Assembly: GCF_000497755.1 (NCBI RefSeq) | Contig: NZ_AYOD01000035.1 | Location: 372,001-436,000, forward strand | From: Aliihoeflea sp. 2WW | GTDB taxonomy: Bacteria; Pseudomonadota; Alphaproteobacteria; Rhizobiales; Rhizobiaceae | DNA length: 64,000 bases | Direction of reading: 5' to 3' | Shown: one piece after another, positions 44,112-53,020 of the stretch | Position numbering within the stretch: the first letter of the stretch is position 1 | Layout: every line of letters starts with the position of its first letter | Made by a program: the position numbers and the translations under genes | The notes under the pieces: model-generated | The model's database searches: none | Seen by the model: only the letters and a program-made list of their open reading frames with translations | What the model was told of the DNA's origin: nothing

Positions 44112-45727
44112 GCCTTCAGGATTCCTCGATGAAACCAGTCACCACCCGCGCGATGAACCTTGCGAATTTCCTCGCCCAGTCTGCCCGGCGGCACCCCGAT
44201 GAAATCGGCTTCGTTTGGCGCGATGAGACATGGACCTGGGCGGCGATGCAGGCGCGCGTCGAGGCTTTCGCGTATGCCCTGACAACGGAATTCGGTGTTC
44301 AGAAGGGCGACCGGGTGCTGGTCCAGTCGGCCAACAACAACCAGATGTTCGAATCCATGTTCGCCTGCTTTCGCATCGGCGCGGTGTGGGTCCCGACCAA
44401 TTACCGGCAGTCGCCAGACGAGGTTGCCTATCTGGCGAATGCGAGCGGTGCGGTCGGCATGATCTGCGCCGCCCCTTTCGCCGGCCACGCGCAGGCCGTG
44501 CGCGAGCAGGCGCCGGACGCGCGCTTCTTCATTGCCATCGGCGAGGCCGAATTCGGCGAGGATTACGACGCCATCGTCGCCCGCAACGAAGGCCGGAAAG
44601 TCCCGATGGCCGTCGTCGACCGCGACGATCCATGCTGGTTCTTCTTCACCTCCGGCACGACCGGACGTCCCAAGGCTGCGGTGCTGACGCATGGCCAGAT
44701 GGGTTTCGTCGTCACCAATCACCTTTGCGACCTGATGCCCGGAACGACTCATGAGGACGCCTCGATCGTGGTCGCGCCTCTGTCGCATGGCGCCGGCGTT
44801 CACCAACTCGCGCAGGTCGCGCATGGCGTAAAGACGGTGCTTTTGCCGACCGACAAGCTCGATGTTCCAACCGTCTGGCAACTGGTCGAAAAGTGGAAGG
44901 TGTCGAATGCCTTCACCGTTCCGACCATCCTGAAACTGCTCGTCGAGGACCCGTCGGTCGACCGTTTCGATCATTCCTCGCTGCGCTACGTCATCTATGC
45001 CGGGGCGCCGATGTACCGGACGGATCAGATCAAGGCGCTGGAGAAGCTCGGTCCGGTCATCGTCCAGTATTTCGGCCTCGGCGAGGTCACCGGCAACATC
45101 ACCGTCCTGCCGCCCGCGCATCATTCGGTTGACGATTCGCTCGCGCGGATCGGCTCGTGCGGCTTCGAGCGCACCGGCATCGAGGTCGAGATCCAGAACG
45201 ATGCGGGCGAGGCGGTCGGAATTGGCGAGACGGGCGAGATCTGCGTCGTCGGACCGGCTGTCTTCGCCGGCTATTGGGACAATCCGGAAGCCAACGCCAA
45301 GTCGTTCCGTAATGGCTGGTTCCGCACCGGCGACCTCGGTCACATGGACGCGCACGGCTTCGTCTACCTCACCGGCCGCGCCTCGGATATGTACATTTCG
45401 GGCGGCTCCAACATCTATCCGCGCGAGATCGAGGAGAAGATACTGACCCATCCGGAGATTTCCGAGACCGCCGTCCTCGGCGTGCCCGATCCGATGTGGG
45501 GCGAGATCGGCGTTGCCGTCTGCGTCGCCCGGCCAGGCGCCGACGCGAGGACCATCGACATGCGCGCCTTCCTCGAGCCGAAGATCGCGCGCTACAAGAT
45601 GCCGAAGCTCTTCGTCTTCTGGGACGAAATGCCGAAATCGGCCTATGGCAAGATCGCCAAGAAGCTGATCCGCGAGGAACTCGAAAAGCGCGGCGACCTT
45701 GCCGCCCTCACCGCGAAGGCAAGCTGA
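44108..45727 (+). CDS. AMP-dependent acyl-CoA synthetase/ligase
   Basis: 539-residue ANL enzyme. P-loop FTSGTTGRPKA near 181-191, adenylate motif FGLGEVTGNI near 320, GRASDMYISGGSNIYPREIE hinge near 423-442, and catalytic lysine in KSAYGKIAK near 517. It differs from the GntR-linked synthetase (532 residues) and is only distantly related, so the two activate different acids. Coupled to iclR by a four-base overlap and to the SDR by a TGATG overlap. Possible substrate: the acid taken up by TRAP system 3. Confidence 0.9.
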   Translation: MSLQDSSMKPVTTRAMNLANFLAQSARRHPDEIGFVWRDETWTWAAMQARVEAFAYALTTEFGVQKGDRVLVQSANNNQMFESMFACFRIGAVWVPTNYRQSPDEVAYLANASGAVGMICAAPFAGHAQAVREQAPDARFFIAIGEAEFGEDYDAIVARNEGRKVPMAVVDRDDPCWFFFTSGTTGRPKAAVLTHGQMGFVVTNHLCDLMPGTTHEDASIVVAPLSHGAGVHQLAQVAHGVKTVLLPTDKLDVPTVWQLVEKWKVSNAFTVPTILKLLVEDPSVDRFDHSSLRYVIYAGAPMYRTDQIKALEKLGPVIVQYFGLGEVTGNITVLPPAHHSVDDSLARIGSCGFERTGIEVEIQNDAGEAVGIGETGEICVVGPAVFAGYWDNPEANAKSFRNGWFRTGDLGHMDAHGFVYLTGRASDMYISGGSNIYPREIEEKILTHPEISETAVLGVPDPMWGEIGVAVCVARPGADARTIDMRAFLEPKIARYKMPKLFVFWDEMPKSAYGKIAKKLIREELEKRGDLAALTAKAS

Positions 45728-46458
45728 TGGCGGGCGCGGTCTTCATCACCGGCGGCGCGTCTGGCATCGGCCTCGACACCGCCGCGATCCTCGTCGAGCG
45801 CGGCATTCCCGTCTTTCTTTTCGACTTGAAGCAGGATGCTATCGACGCCGCCTGCGAAAAGCTCGGGCCGAAGGCTTCAGGCGCTGCTGGGAATGTCGCC
45901 GACGAAGCGGATGTCGAACAGGCTTTTGCCAAGGCCGGCGCGCTTACAGGCGTCGTCAATTCGGCCGGCATCGGCATGGACAAGCCGGCCGTCGACACTG
46001 AAGTCGCCGATTTCCGCCGCATCGTCGACGTCAATCTGACCGGCTCCTTCATCGTCGCGCGCGCCGCCGCGCGGCAATGGCTTGCCGCCGGCGCGTCGGG
46101 GTCGATCGTCAACATCAGCTCGGTCTCCGGCCTCACCGGCAACAAGGGCCGCGTCGCTTACGGCTCGTCGAAGGGCGCGGTCAATCTGATGACCATGATC
46201 ATGGCGACCGAACTCGGCCGTCACGGCATCCGCGTCAACGCCGTCGCGCCCGGCCCGATCGACACGCCGCTCGCCCGTTCGGTCCATACCGAGGACGTGC
46301 GTCGGCAATGGAGCGAGCGCGTGCCGCAGGGGCGCTATGGCCAGCCGCGCGAAATCGCGCAGGCGGTGGCGTTTCTGCTCTCCGAGGAGGCGAGTTACGT
46401 CAATGGGCAGGTGCTGGCGGTCGATGGCGGGTTCGTCAATGCGGGGTTGGCGGTCTGA
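45727..46458 (+). CDS. SDR family oxidoreductase
   Basis: 243-residue classical short-chain dehydrogenase: TGGASGIG at about 8-15, NSAGIG near 79, catalytic YGSSK near 144, PGPIDTPLA near 174. It is coupled to the acyl-CoA synthetase by a one-base overlap and is followed without a gap by the PPC-domain gene. The order synthetase-SDR repeats the pair found at 12-14.7 kb, and suggests oxidation of a hydroxyacyl intermediate. Confidence 0.9.
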   Translation: MAGAVFITGGASGIGLDTAAILVERGIPVFLFDLKQDAIDAACEKLGPKASGAAGNVADEADVEQAFAKAGALTGVVNSAGIGMDKPAVDTEVADFRRIVDVNLTGSFIVARAAARQWLAAGASGSIVNISSVSGLTGNKGRVAYGSSKGAVNLMTMIMATELGRHGIRVNAVAPGPIDTPLARSVHTEDVRRQWSERVPQGRYGQPREIAQAVAFLLSEEASYVNGQVLAVDGGFVNAGLAV

Positions 46459-47265
46459 ATGCGGACGATGCGCCAGCCCGGACCTGTCGCGGCGGAGCGC
46501 GCGGTCGCCGTTCCGTGCCGGATCGAGCCGGTCGAATTGCATCTAAAGGCCGGGCTGACGGTCAATGACGCGATAGCCCAAGCTCATGGAATGCAAGGGT
46601 TTTCCGGCTATGTAGACCTTTCGGGCTTAGCCCTTGCGCCGCTCGACTACGTCATTCCCGGCGCCGCGCCGGATGCCGATCATGTCGCCTGGTATTCGCA
46701 GACCCATACGCTTCAAGCGGCGACCATCGAGCGGGCCGGCGCGATCGTCGGAATCCGCGATGGAGAGCCATTCCTGCACTGCCATGGAGAGTGGGCGGGG
46801 CGGATGGGTCACCTCCTGCCGCTCAACAGCATCGTCGCCTCGGACTGCGTCGTCACCGGCCTCGAAATGGACGGTGCGCGGTTCGAGGTCGGGGATAATT
46901 CCGAGACCAATTTCCGATTATTCGCTCCAAAGCGGGCTGAAACCACCTCCAAACCGGGTGGTTTTGCGCTCGTTCTGCGCCCGAATGAGCCCGTTCTTGC
47001 CTCGATCGAGGCAGTTTGCGTTCGAAATTCGGTCGAACGAGCCCGAATTTTCGGGGTCGGAAGCACGGTCGGGGCCCTGTTCGAGGACGGCCCGGAGGTC
47101 GCGTCCTACGCGACCGAACTCCTCGTCACCGATGGTCGGTATCAGGATGGACGCTGCCATCTCGACGTCGCCATCGTCGGTCTCGACGGGGCGGTCGGCC
47201 ATGGCCGGCTTGCCCGCGATGTCGCCGTTCTGATCACTTTCGAACTGGTGATCCAAGCAGTTTAA
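46459..47265 (+). CDS. PPC/DUF296 domain protein
   Basis: 268-residue protein with the PPC (DUF296) fold, best seen in GIRDGEPFLHCHGEWAGRMGH (split: GEPFLHCHGEW near 95-105, RMGHLLPLNS near 109-118); the histidines form a metal-like site. A second, weaker PPC-like half (about 155-268) makes a tandem. PPC domains occur in plant AT-hook proteins and bacterial proteins of unclear role. It starts directly after the SDR stop, so it is the last gene of the IclR operon. Its codon use and base composition look slightly less GC-rich than its neighbours. Function unknown. Confidence 0.75.
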   Translation: MRTMRQPGPVAAERAVAVPCRIEPVELHLKAGLTVNDAIAQAHGMQGFSGYVDLSGLALAPLDYVIPGAAPDADHVAWYSQTHTLQAATIERAGAIVGIRDGEPFLHCHGEWAGRMGHLLPLNSIVASDCVVTGLEMDGARFEVGDNSETNFRLFAPKRAETTSKPGGFALVLRPNEPVLASIEAVCVRNSVERARIFGVGSTVGALFEDGPEVASYATELLVTDGRYQDGRCHLDVAIVGLDGAVGHGRLARDVAVLITFELVIQAV

Positions 47266-47481
47266 AATTTCCGCAGGAACATTGACCGGCGCTTGGCGGT
47301 TAGTCCGTCGAAGCAGGCATGGCGCGTGTCAATCGGGCACGACGGTACCGGGGAACGAGGCGATTTTCCCGATTTCCCGCCTCGGCCAACGAAATGGCAG
47401 ACGAGCCTCACGTCCCGTCCGCGCCATGCCTGTGCCACCCATCGCCGCGCGCCTTGCGCGCGGAACCACGAAAGGCAGCGG

Positions 47482-47982
47482 ATGCACCCGTTACGACTGA
47501 CCGTCAACGGCACGCCCCACGATCTGAAGATCGATCCAAGGGTGAGCCTCCTCGACCTCCTGCGCGAAAACCTTGCCATGACCGGCTCCAAGAAGGGCTG
47601 CGACCACGGCCAGTGCGGCGCGTGCACGGTGATCGTCAACGGGCGGCGGATCAATTCGTGCCTGTCGCTCGCCGTCGCGCATGAAGGCGACGAGGTGACG
47701 ACGATCGAGGGCATGGCCGATGGCGAGGCGCTGTCGCCGCTGCAGGCCGCGTTCGTCAAACACGACGCGTTCCAGTGCGGCTATTGCACGCCGGGGCAGA
47801 TCTGCTCCGCGACTGCTCTCCTGGACGAACTGAAGCGCGGTGAGCCAAGTGTGGTAACCAAGGAAAAGGTCGAGTTGATCGACGAGGAAATCCGCGAGCG
47901 CATGTCGGGCAACCTCTGCCGCTGCGGTGCCTACAACAACATCGTCGATGCGATCATGGAAGTTGCGGAGGCGCGGACATGA
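47482..47982 (+). CDS. paoA: Molybdenum hydroxylase 2Fe-2S subunit (PaoA-like)
   Basis: 166-residue iron-sulfur subunit of a xanthine-oxidase-type enzyme. Plant-type 2Fe-2S site cysteines C40, C45, C48 and C60, then the second cluster in QCGYCTPGQIC and NLCRCGAY near 97-150. Unlike E. coli PaoA it begins directly at the ferredoxin domain (MHPLRLTVNG) with no Tat signal, so the enzyme is probably cytoplasmic. Coupled to the next gene by ATGA. A 216-nt region upstream likely holds the promoter, but no clear hexamers were identified. Confidence 0.88.
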   Translation: MHPLRLTVNGTPHDLKIDPRVSLLDLLRENLAMTGSKKGCDHGQCGACTVIVNGRRINSCLSLAVAHEGDEVTTIEGMADGEALSPLQAAFVKHDAFQCGYCTPGQICSATALLDELKRGEPSVVTKEKVELIDEEIRERMSGNLCRCGAYNNIVDAIMEVAEART

Positions 47983-48968
47983 CGCCGTTCAGCTATTCCC
48001 GCGTTTCCGACGACAAGGCGGCAGTCGCCGCCGCCAGTGCGAAGAACGCCAAATTCCTCGGTGGCGGCACCAATCTCGTCGACCTGATGAAGCACGAGAT
48101 CGAGCGACCGGAGACGCTGGTCGACGTCTCGCGCCTGCCGCATGAGGAAATCGAAGAGACGGAGAACGGGCTGCGCATAGGCGCGGCGGTGACCAACAGC
48201 GCGCTTGCGGCCGATCCGGTGGTGCGGGAGAAATATCCGCTTCTCTCGACCGCACTCCTGTCGGGCGCGACGCAGCAATTGCGGAACCGGGCGACGACCG
48301 GCGGCAATTTCCTCCAACGCACGCGCTGCCAATACTTTTACGACACGCAGCGCGCCTGCAACAAGCGCGAACCCGGCTCGGGCTGCGACGCGATCGGCGG
48401 CCTGAACCGCTTCCACGCAATCCTCGGCGCGAGCGAGAACTGCATTGCCGTCCATCCGTCGGACATGGCAGTGGCGATGGTCGCGCTCGGCGCGGATATC
48501 GAGACGGTGCTGCCACAGGGCGGCGTGCGGACCATCCCGGCGGATGCGCTGCACCGCTTGCCGGGCGATACGCCGCATGTCGATCATCAGCTTGGCCAGG
48601 GCGAACTCATCACGCATGTCGTCCTGCACAAGGCGCAGGAATTCCAGATGTACCGCAAGGTGCGCGACCGCTCGTCCTACGCCTTCGCGGTCGTCTCGAT
48701 CGGCATCGCCTTCGATCTTCTGGAAGGGCATTTCCTGAAAATCAGGATCGGCCTCGGCGGCGTCGCGCACAAGCCCTGGCGGGCAGCGCGGGCCGAGGAG
48801 GTGCTGGAAGGCAAGAAGCCTTCGCGGGCGCTGTTCGAAGAAGCGGCCGACGCCGAACTCGCCGAGGCGAAGGGGCAGGGCGACAACGATTTCAAGATTC
48901 CGCTGATGCGCCGGCTGATCGTCGCCAGCCTCACCGAGATGACGCAAAAGCAGGAGAAGGCGGCATGA
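47979..48968 (+). CDS. paoB: Molybdenum hydroxylase FAD subunit (PaoB-like)
   Basis: 329-residue FAD-binding subunit. FAD motif FLGGGTNLVDLM near 26-37 and TTGGNFLQRTRC near 107-117. An insertion with C117, C127 and C136 (RCQYFYDTQRACNKR region) is the extra 4Fe-4S-binding loop seen in PaoB and 4-hydroxybenzoyl-CoA reductase beta, which supports the PaoABC rather than the CoxMSL type. Overlaps its neighbours by four bases on both sides. Confidence 0.88.
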   Translation: MTPFSYSRVSDDKAAVAAASAKNAKFLGGGTNLVDLMKHEIERPETLVDVSRLPHEEIEETENGLRIGAAVTNSALAADPVVREKYPLLSTALLSGATQQLRNRATTGGNFLQRTRCQYFYDTQRACNKREPGSGCDAIGGLNRFHAILGASENCIAVHPSDMAVAMVALGADIETVLPQGGVRTIPADALHRLPGDTPHVDHQLGQGELITHVVLHKAQEFQMYRKVRDRSSYAFAVVSIGIAFDLLEGHFLKIRIGLGGVAHKPWRAARAEEVLEGKKPSRALFEEAADAELAEAKGQGDNDFKIPLMRRLIVASLTEMTQKQEKAA

Positions 48969-51187
48969 GCGAACACGAGTTCAAGGGCCTGATCGGCCAG
49001 CCGCTCGACCGCGTCGAAGGCCCGCTGAAAGTGTCGGGACGGGCGACCTATGCCGCGGACTGGCGCGGCGACAAGCCTCACCTCATCGGCTTCATCGTGG
49101 AATCGCCGGTCGCGAAAGGACGCATCGTGTCCATCGATACCAAGGCGGCCGAGGCTTGTGCGGGCGTCGAGGCTGTCGTGACGCATGAAAACACGCCGAA
49201 GCAGATCCCGTTCGGCGAGCGCGCAAAAGGAGGCCGCTTCGCGCAATCGCATGCCATGATGCGAACCGACGCGATTCGCCATCTCGGCTATCCTGTGGCG
49301 CTTGTCGTCGCGCAAACATTCGAGCAGGCACGGCATGCCGCCTCGCTCGTCCGTTGCGAAATCGCGGCGGAAGATGGTGTCTTCAACCCCGAAAAGCACG
49401 AAGATCAGGCGGTCAAGCCGGACGAGCTGGACGGCACGCCCGAGGTCGACACCGAGGCGGGTGATTTCGAGGCCGAATATGGGAAGGCAGCGCATCAGGT
49501 CGAGGGCGAGTTCCACACGCCGAGCCAGCATGCCGCCGCGATGGAGCCGCATGCGACGGTGGCGCAGTGGGATGGCGACAAGCTGACCGTCCACATGTCG
49601 ATCCAGATCCTCGGCGATGGGCGCAAGGCCTTCGCCAACACGTTCGACATTGACCCCGAGGACGTGCGAATCGTCTCGCCCTATATCGGCGGCGGGTTCG
49701 GCTCGAAGCTCGGCGTCCACAACGAGGCGATCCTCGCCGCGCATGGCGCAAAGCTGACGGGAAAGCCGGTGCGCATCGCGCAGCACCGCCGAAACGTCTT
49801 TTCCAACGGGCCGCACCGGCCCCGTCATCGGCAAAGGCTGAAACTGGGTGCCGACGCCAATGGCAAGATCGTCGCGATCGACCATGCCACCTTGTCGATC
49901 ATGGCCCGCGACTACCCCTTTGCCGAGGCAGCCGCCTCGCCGACGCGCGCGAGCTATGCCACCAAGGCGATGCGCACCAGCCATCGCGTGGTCGAGGGCG
50001 ACATTCCGAAGGCGGATTCGATGCGCGCGCCGGGTGAAGCGGTCGGGACGCTGACATTCGAGAGCATGATCGACGAGCTGGCGCATTCCTGCGGGGTCGA
50101 TCCGGTGGAGTTCCGGGTACGCAACGAGCCGGAAAAGGACCCGCATTCGGGCAAGCCCTTTTCCACGCGCAAGATGCGCCGCTGCCTGCAGGAAGGCGCG
50201 GAGAAATTCGGCTGGAAGGGACCGGTTTCGCGTCGCGAAGGCGACTGGCTGATCGGTCACGGCATGGCTGCTGCCATCCGACCAAACCTGATGCAGGAGG
50301 CCGAGGCCGAAATCGAGCTTTCGACCGATGGTCATCTGACGGTGCGGCTCGACATGACCGATATCGGGACAGGCACCTATACGATCCTGACGCAGATCGC
50401 CGCCGAGGCGATGGGCGTTGCGCCCGAGCATGTGACGGTGAAGCTCGGCGATACGGATTTCCCCGAGACGTGCGGTTCGGGCGGCTCATTCGGCGCGGGT
50501 TCGACCGGCACGGCCGTGTTCGAGGCCGCCAAGGCGCTGAAGGACGATCTTCTCAAGCGCGCGGCCAAGGCCGACAGCGAGTGGAAGGGCACGAATTCGA
50601 AGGAGCTGCGGATCGATGGCGCGAACATCGCCCTCGGCAACCGCTCGCTGCCGATCGCGCAACTCGGCGACGGTTCGGGCGGAATTTCCGCCAAGGGCGC
50701 GGCGAAGCCGGGCAAGGAATACAAGACGATGGCGCAGTATTCCTACGGCGCGCAGTTCGCCGAAGTGGCCGTCGATGCCGTGACCGGCGAAATCCGGCTG
50801 CGGCGGCTGACCGGCGTCTTCGATGCCGGCCTCATCCTCAACGAAAAGACTGCCCGCTCGCAGCTCATGGGCGGCATGATCTTCGGCATCGGTGCGGCGC
50901 TGATGGAAGAAAGCCTGATGGACGAGCGCTATGGCGCGTTCATGAACCGTGACCTCGCCGAGTATCACGTGGCAGTCAATCGCGACGTGCCGCGGCTCGA
51001 CGTTCACATGATCGAAGGCTTCGACGAGAACTCGAATCCGCTGGGCTCCAAGGGTATCGGTGAACTCGGCATCTGCGGCGCGGGACCGGCGATTGCCAAT
51101 GCGGTGTTCGCCGCGACCGGCCATCGCGTGCGCAAATTCCCGATCCACATGGAAGATTTGCTCGAACATCTGCCAGCCATTGGCTGA
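48965..51187 (+). CDS. paoC: Molybdenum hydroxylase molybdopterin subunit (PaoC-like)
   Basis: 740-residue catalytic subunit binding molybdopterin cytosine dinucleotide. Glycine-rich pterin contacts GGGFGSKLG near 240-248 and SGGSFGAGSTG near 505; the catalytic glutamate is E700 in SKGIGELGICG. The overall size and order (S-FAD-Mo) match PaoABC-type aldehyde oxidoreductases that detoxify aromatic aldehydes. No MCD-insertion chaperone (PaoD/XdhC) gene lies nearby, so maturation genes must be elsewhere. A terminator follows. Confidence 0.9.
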   Translation: MSEHEFKGLIGQPLDRVEGPLKVSGRATYAADWRGDKPHLIGFIVESPVAKGRIVSIDTKAAEACAGVEAVVTHENTPKQIPFGERAKGGRFAQSHAMMRTDAIRHLGYPVALVVAQTFEQARHAASLVRCEIAAEDGVFNPEKHEDQAVKPDELDGTPEVDTEAGDFEAEYGKAAHQVEGEFHTPSQHAAAMEPHATVAQWDGDKLTVHMSIQILGDGRKAFANTFDIDPEDVRIVSPYIGGGFGSKLGVHNEAILAAHGAKLTGKPVRIAQHRRNVFSNGPHRPRHRQRLKLGADANGKIVAIDHATLSIMARDYPFAEAAASPTRASYATKAMRTSHRVVEGDIPKADSMRAPGEAVGTLTFESMIDELAHSCGVDPVEFRVRNEPEKDPHSGKPFSTRKMRRCLQEGAEKFGWKGPVSRREGDWLIGHGMAAAIRPNLMQEAEAEIELSTDGHLTVRLDMTDIGTGTYTILTQIAAEAMGVAPEHVTVKLGDTDFPETCGSGGSFGAGSTGTAVFEAAKALKDDLLKRAAKADSEWKGTNSKELRIDGANIALGNRSLPIAQLGDGSGGISAKGAAKPGKEYKTMAQYSYGAQFAEVAVDAVTGEIRLRRLTGVFDAGLILNEKTARSQLMGGMIFGIGAALMEESLMDERYGAFMNRDLAEYHVAVNRDVPRLDVHMIEGFDENSNPLGSKGIGELGICGAGPAIANAVFAATGHRVRKFPIHMEDLLEHLPAIG

Positions 51188-51213
51188 CCCAGGCTTTCGC
51201 CGACTGTTGCAGA

Positions 51214-51236
51214 GGCGCCCCATCCGGGCGCCTTTT
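51214..51236 (+). terminator. Rho-independent terminator after paoC
   Basis: GGCGCCC / GGGCGCC 7-bp perfect stem, CATCC loop, TTTT tail, 27 nt after the stop. Confidence 0.85.
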
Positions 51237-51325
51237 GCGTCCGCAGCCCTGACTTTTGCGTGAAAAACGCGCTTCGGCGGTTTGAGGGCGGGATCATTCC
51301 GCCTATAGCTGCGTTTGAAGGCGAC

Positions 51326-51337
51326 TAACATATGTTA
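51326..51337. promoter_or_regulatory. TAACATATGTTA palindrome before a small gene
   Basis: A perfect 12-bp palindrome, unusually AT-rich for this DNA, 18 nt before the 55-codon gene and beside AAAAAGAGAG. It may be a regulator site; it resembles no site I can name with confidence. Confidence 0.4.
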
Positions 51338-51354
51338 AAAAGAGAGTGCCCGGC

Positions 51355-51522
51355 ATGCTGGACACCCCCAAGCGCAATCAGGATCAGGATGCGGTCGGCG
51401 AACTCGGCTTCCTGATGACGCCGATCGAACAGGAAGCCGTGCCGACGGCTTTGACGACGCTTGCCGAAGAACTCGGCGACGCTCTCGTCATGCGCACGAC
51501 CAAAAGCGTCGAGCCTGCCTGA
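51355..51522 (+). CDS. Small 55-residue protein, function unknown
   Basis: Short gene MLDTPKRNQDQD...KSVEPA, acidic/polar with a central leucine-rich helix (about residues 16-46). Evidence for coding: good third-position GC, an AGAGAG ribosome-site-like run 9 nt upstream, and an isolated promoter-like palindrome. A GTG three codons upstream is an alternative start. It is divergent from nothing and lies between the paoC terminator and a minus-strand gene. No family recognised. Confidence 0.5.
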   Translation: MLDTPKRNQDQDAVGELGFLMTPIEQEAVPTALTTLAEELGDALVMRTTKSVEPA

Positions 51523-51593
51523 GGCAAGATGCGGCGAAGCGGATTGCGGTATCCGCCATCACCGGCGCGACAAGGTCCGAACGTGAACTGTCG

Positions 51594-52001
51594 CTAGGCG
51601 GGATCGCCGAAGCGTCCGCGCGTCAGGCCTGCAGCAAGGGCTTGCTCGGCTCGTTCGTCGGGCAGCGCCTCATCCGATTCCTGGTAGGCATTGTCGTCGT
51701 CTTCCTCGAGCGATTCGAGCGGGCGGCCGTCATTCGGCATGTCCAGCGAATCGAGGGAAACCTCCTCGTTGCCGTTGGCCGGCGTCAGCCCGTCGGGAAG
51801 CGCGGTGGTCGCGCCGATCGCCTCGACGGCGGCATTCAAGAGGCTGCGCACCTCGTCGAGGATTGAGGCGCGGTCGTCGCTGGAGGCGGGGCCGAGCGGC
51901 AGGCCGACGCGGATTTCCGCACCATCGTCGTCGCGAAGGAAGACTTCTGCGGAACCGCCGTCACTGGCGGCGCGCGAGACGCGGATATCGTCGATTCTCA
52001 T
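51594..52001 (-). CDS. Acidic 135-residue protein, function unknown
   Basis: Residues 1-70 look folded (MRIDDIRVSRAASDGGSAEV, then a helix RASILDEVRSLLNAAVEAI), and 70-135 are acidic and disordered-like (SLEEDDDNAYQESDE). AAGGAG precedes the ATG. It lies 75 nt downstream of fpr on the same strand and may be co-transcribed. No recognised domain. Confidence 0.65.
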   Translation of the reverse strand: MRIDDIRVSRAASDGGSAEVFLRDDDGAEIRVGLPLGPASSDDRASILDEVRSLLNAAVEAIGATTALPDGLTPANGNEEVSLDSLDMPNDGRPLESLEEDDDNAYQESDEALPDERAEQALAAGLTRGRFGDPA

Positions 52002-52076
52002 AATTGTTCTCCTTGAGCGTCAAGGAAAACGTGCGGTCCGATTGGCGGTTCCGCTGCCGACCCAAGTGGAATCCCG

Positions 52077-52901
52077 TCAGCCGACGAAGGCGCGCTCGAC
52101 GACGAAATCGGCCGGCTTGTTGTTTGAGCCTTCCTCCAGCCCATGCGCCTCGACCAGCGCCTTGACGTCTTTCAGCATCGCCATCGAACCGCAGATCATG
52201 ACGCGGTCCGTTTCGCGGTCGAAGGGCGCGCAGCCGACGATGCGGAAGAGGTCGCCATTCTCGATCAGCGTGGTGATGCGGCCCATCTGCGGCGAGGTCT
52301 CGCGCGTGGTGGTGGCGACATATCTGACGCGACCGGCCGTCAGTTCGCCGATCAGCGGGTCGTTTTCGAGAGAGGCGACGAGCTGGTCGCCATAGGCGAG
52401 ATCGGCGACGTCGCGGCAGGTGTTGGTGACGACGATCTCGTCGAACTTCTCATAGGTTTCCGGATCGCGCAGGAGGCTCGCCCAGGGCGCAAAGCCGGTG
52501 CCGGTCGCGACCATCCACAGGCGCCTGGCCGGCGTCAGCGCGTCGAGCACCAACGTGCCCGTCGACTTGTGCTTCATCAGCACCGTGTCGCCCGGCTGGA
52601 TCTTCTGCAGGTGCTGGGTCAGCGGGCCGTCGGCCACCTTGATCGAATAGAACTCGACCTCCTCGTCCCAGGCGGGGCTGGCGATCGAATAGGCGCGGAA
52701 GACCGGGCGCTCGGCATTGGGCAGGCCGATCATGACGAACTCGCCCGAGCGGAAGCGGAAGGCGGCCGGGCGCGTGATGCGGAAGGAGAACAGGCTGTCG
52801 GTGTAATGCGTGACCGAGACCACGCGCTCGGCATAGGTGTTCGCCGGGATCGGAAACGCGTGAGCCTCGTCGGTCGTCACGGCAAGTGCTGCGGTCTGCA
52901 T
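52077..52901 (-). CDS. fpr: Ferredoxin-NADP reductase
   Basis: 274-residue flavoprotein of the bacterial subclass I FPR type, exchanging electrons between NADPH and ferredoxin/flavodoxin. FAD motif RAYSIASPAWDEEVEFYSIKV (core RAYSIASP near 64-71), pyridine nucleotide motif ATGTGFAPWASLLRD near 126-140 and the short C-terminal extension ending VERAFVG. The second ATG (52901) is preferred over one at 52907 because AAGG lies 6 nt ahead of it. Monocistronic or with the acidic protein downstream. In many alphaproteobacteria fpr is oxidative-stress responsive. Confidence 0.93.
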   Translation of the reverse strand: MQTAALAVTTDEAHAFPIPANTYAERVVSVTHYTDSLFSFRITRPAAFRFRSGEFVMIGLPNAERPVFRAYSIASPAWDEEVEFYSIKVADGPLTQHLQKIQPGDTVLMKHKSTGTLVLDALTPARRLWMVATGTGFAPWASLLRDPETYEKFDEIVVTNTCRDVADLAYGDQLVASLENDPLIGELTAGRVRYVATTTRETSPQMGRITTLIENGDLFRIVGCAPFDRETDRVMICGSMAMLKDVKALVEAHGLEEGSNNKPADFVVERAFVG

Positions 52902-52989
52902 GATCATCCTTGAGGCTGTTGTGAGGAGCGCTCGGGCGGCTTCGCGATCAAACGCGTGGCGGGCGCGGACAGTTGCCGTTGGAATAGCA

Positions 52990-53020
52990 TTCCGGCCGAT
53001 CAGGGGTCAATCGGCCGGAA
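52990..53020. repeat. 11-bp-arm inverted repeat between leuB and fpr
   Basis: TTCCGGCCGAT and ATCGGCCGGAA, perfect over 11 bp, loop CAGGGGTCA. It lies 69 nt past the leuB stop and 89 nt before fpr. It could terminate leuB (no U-tract) or be an operator for fpr. Confidence 0.55.
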
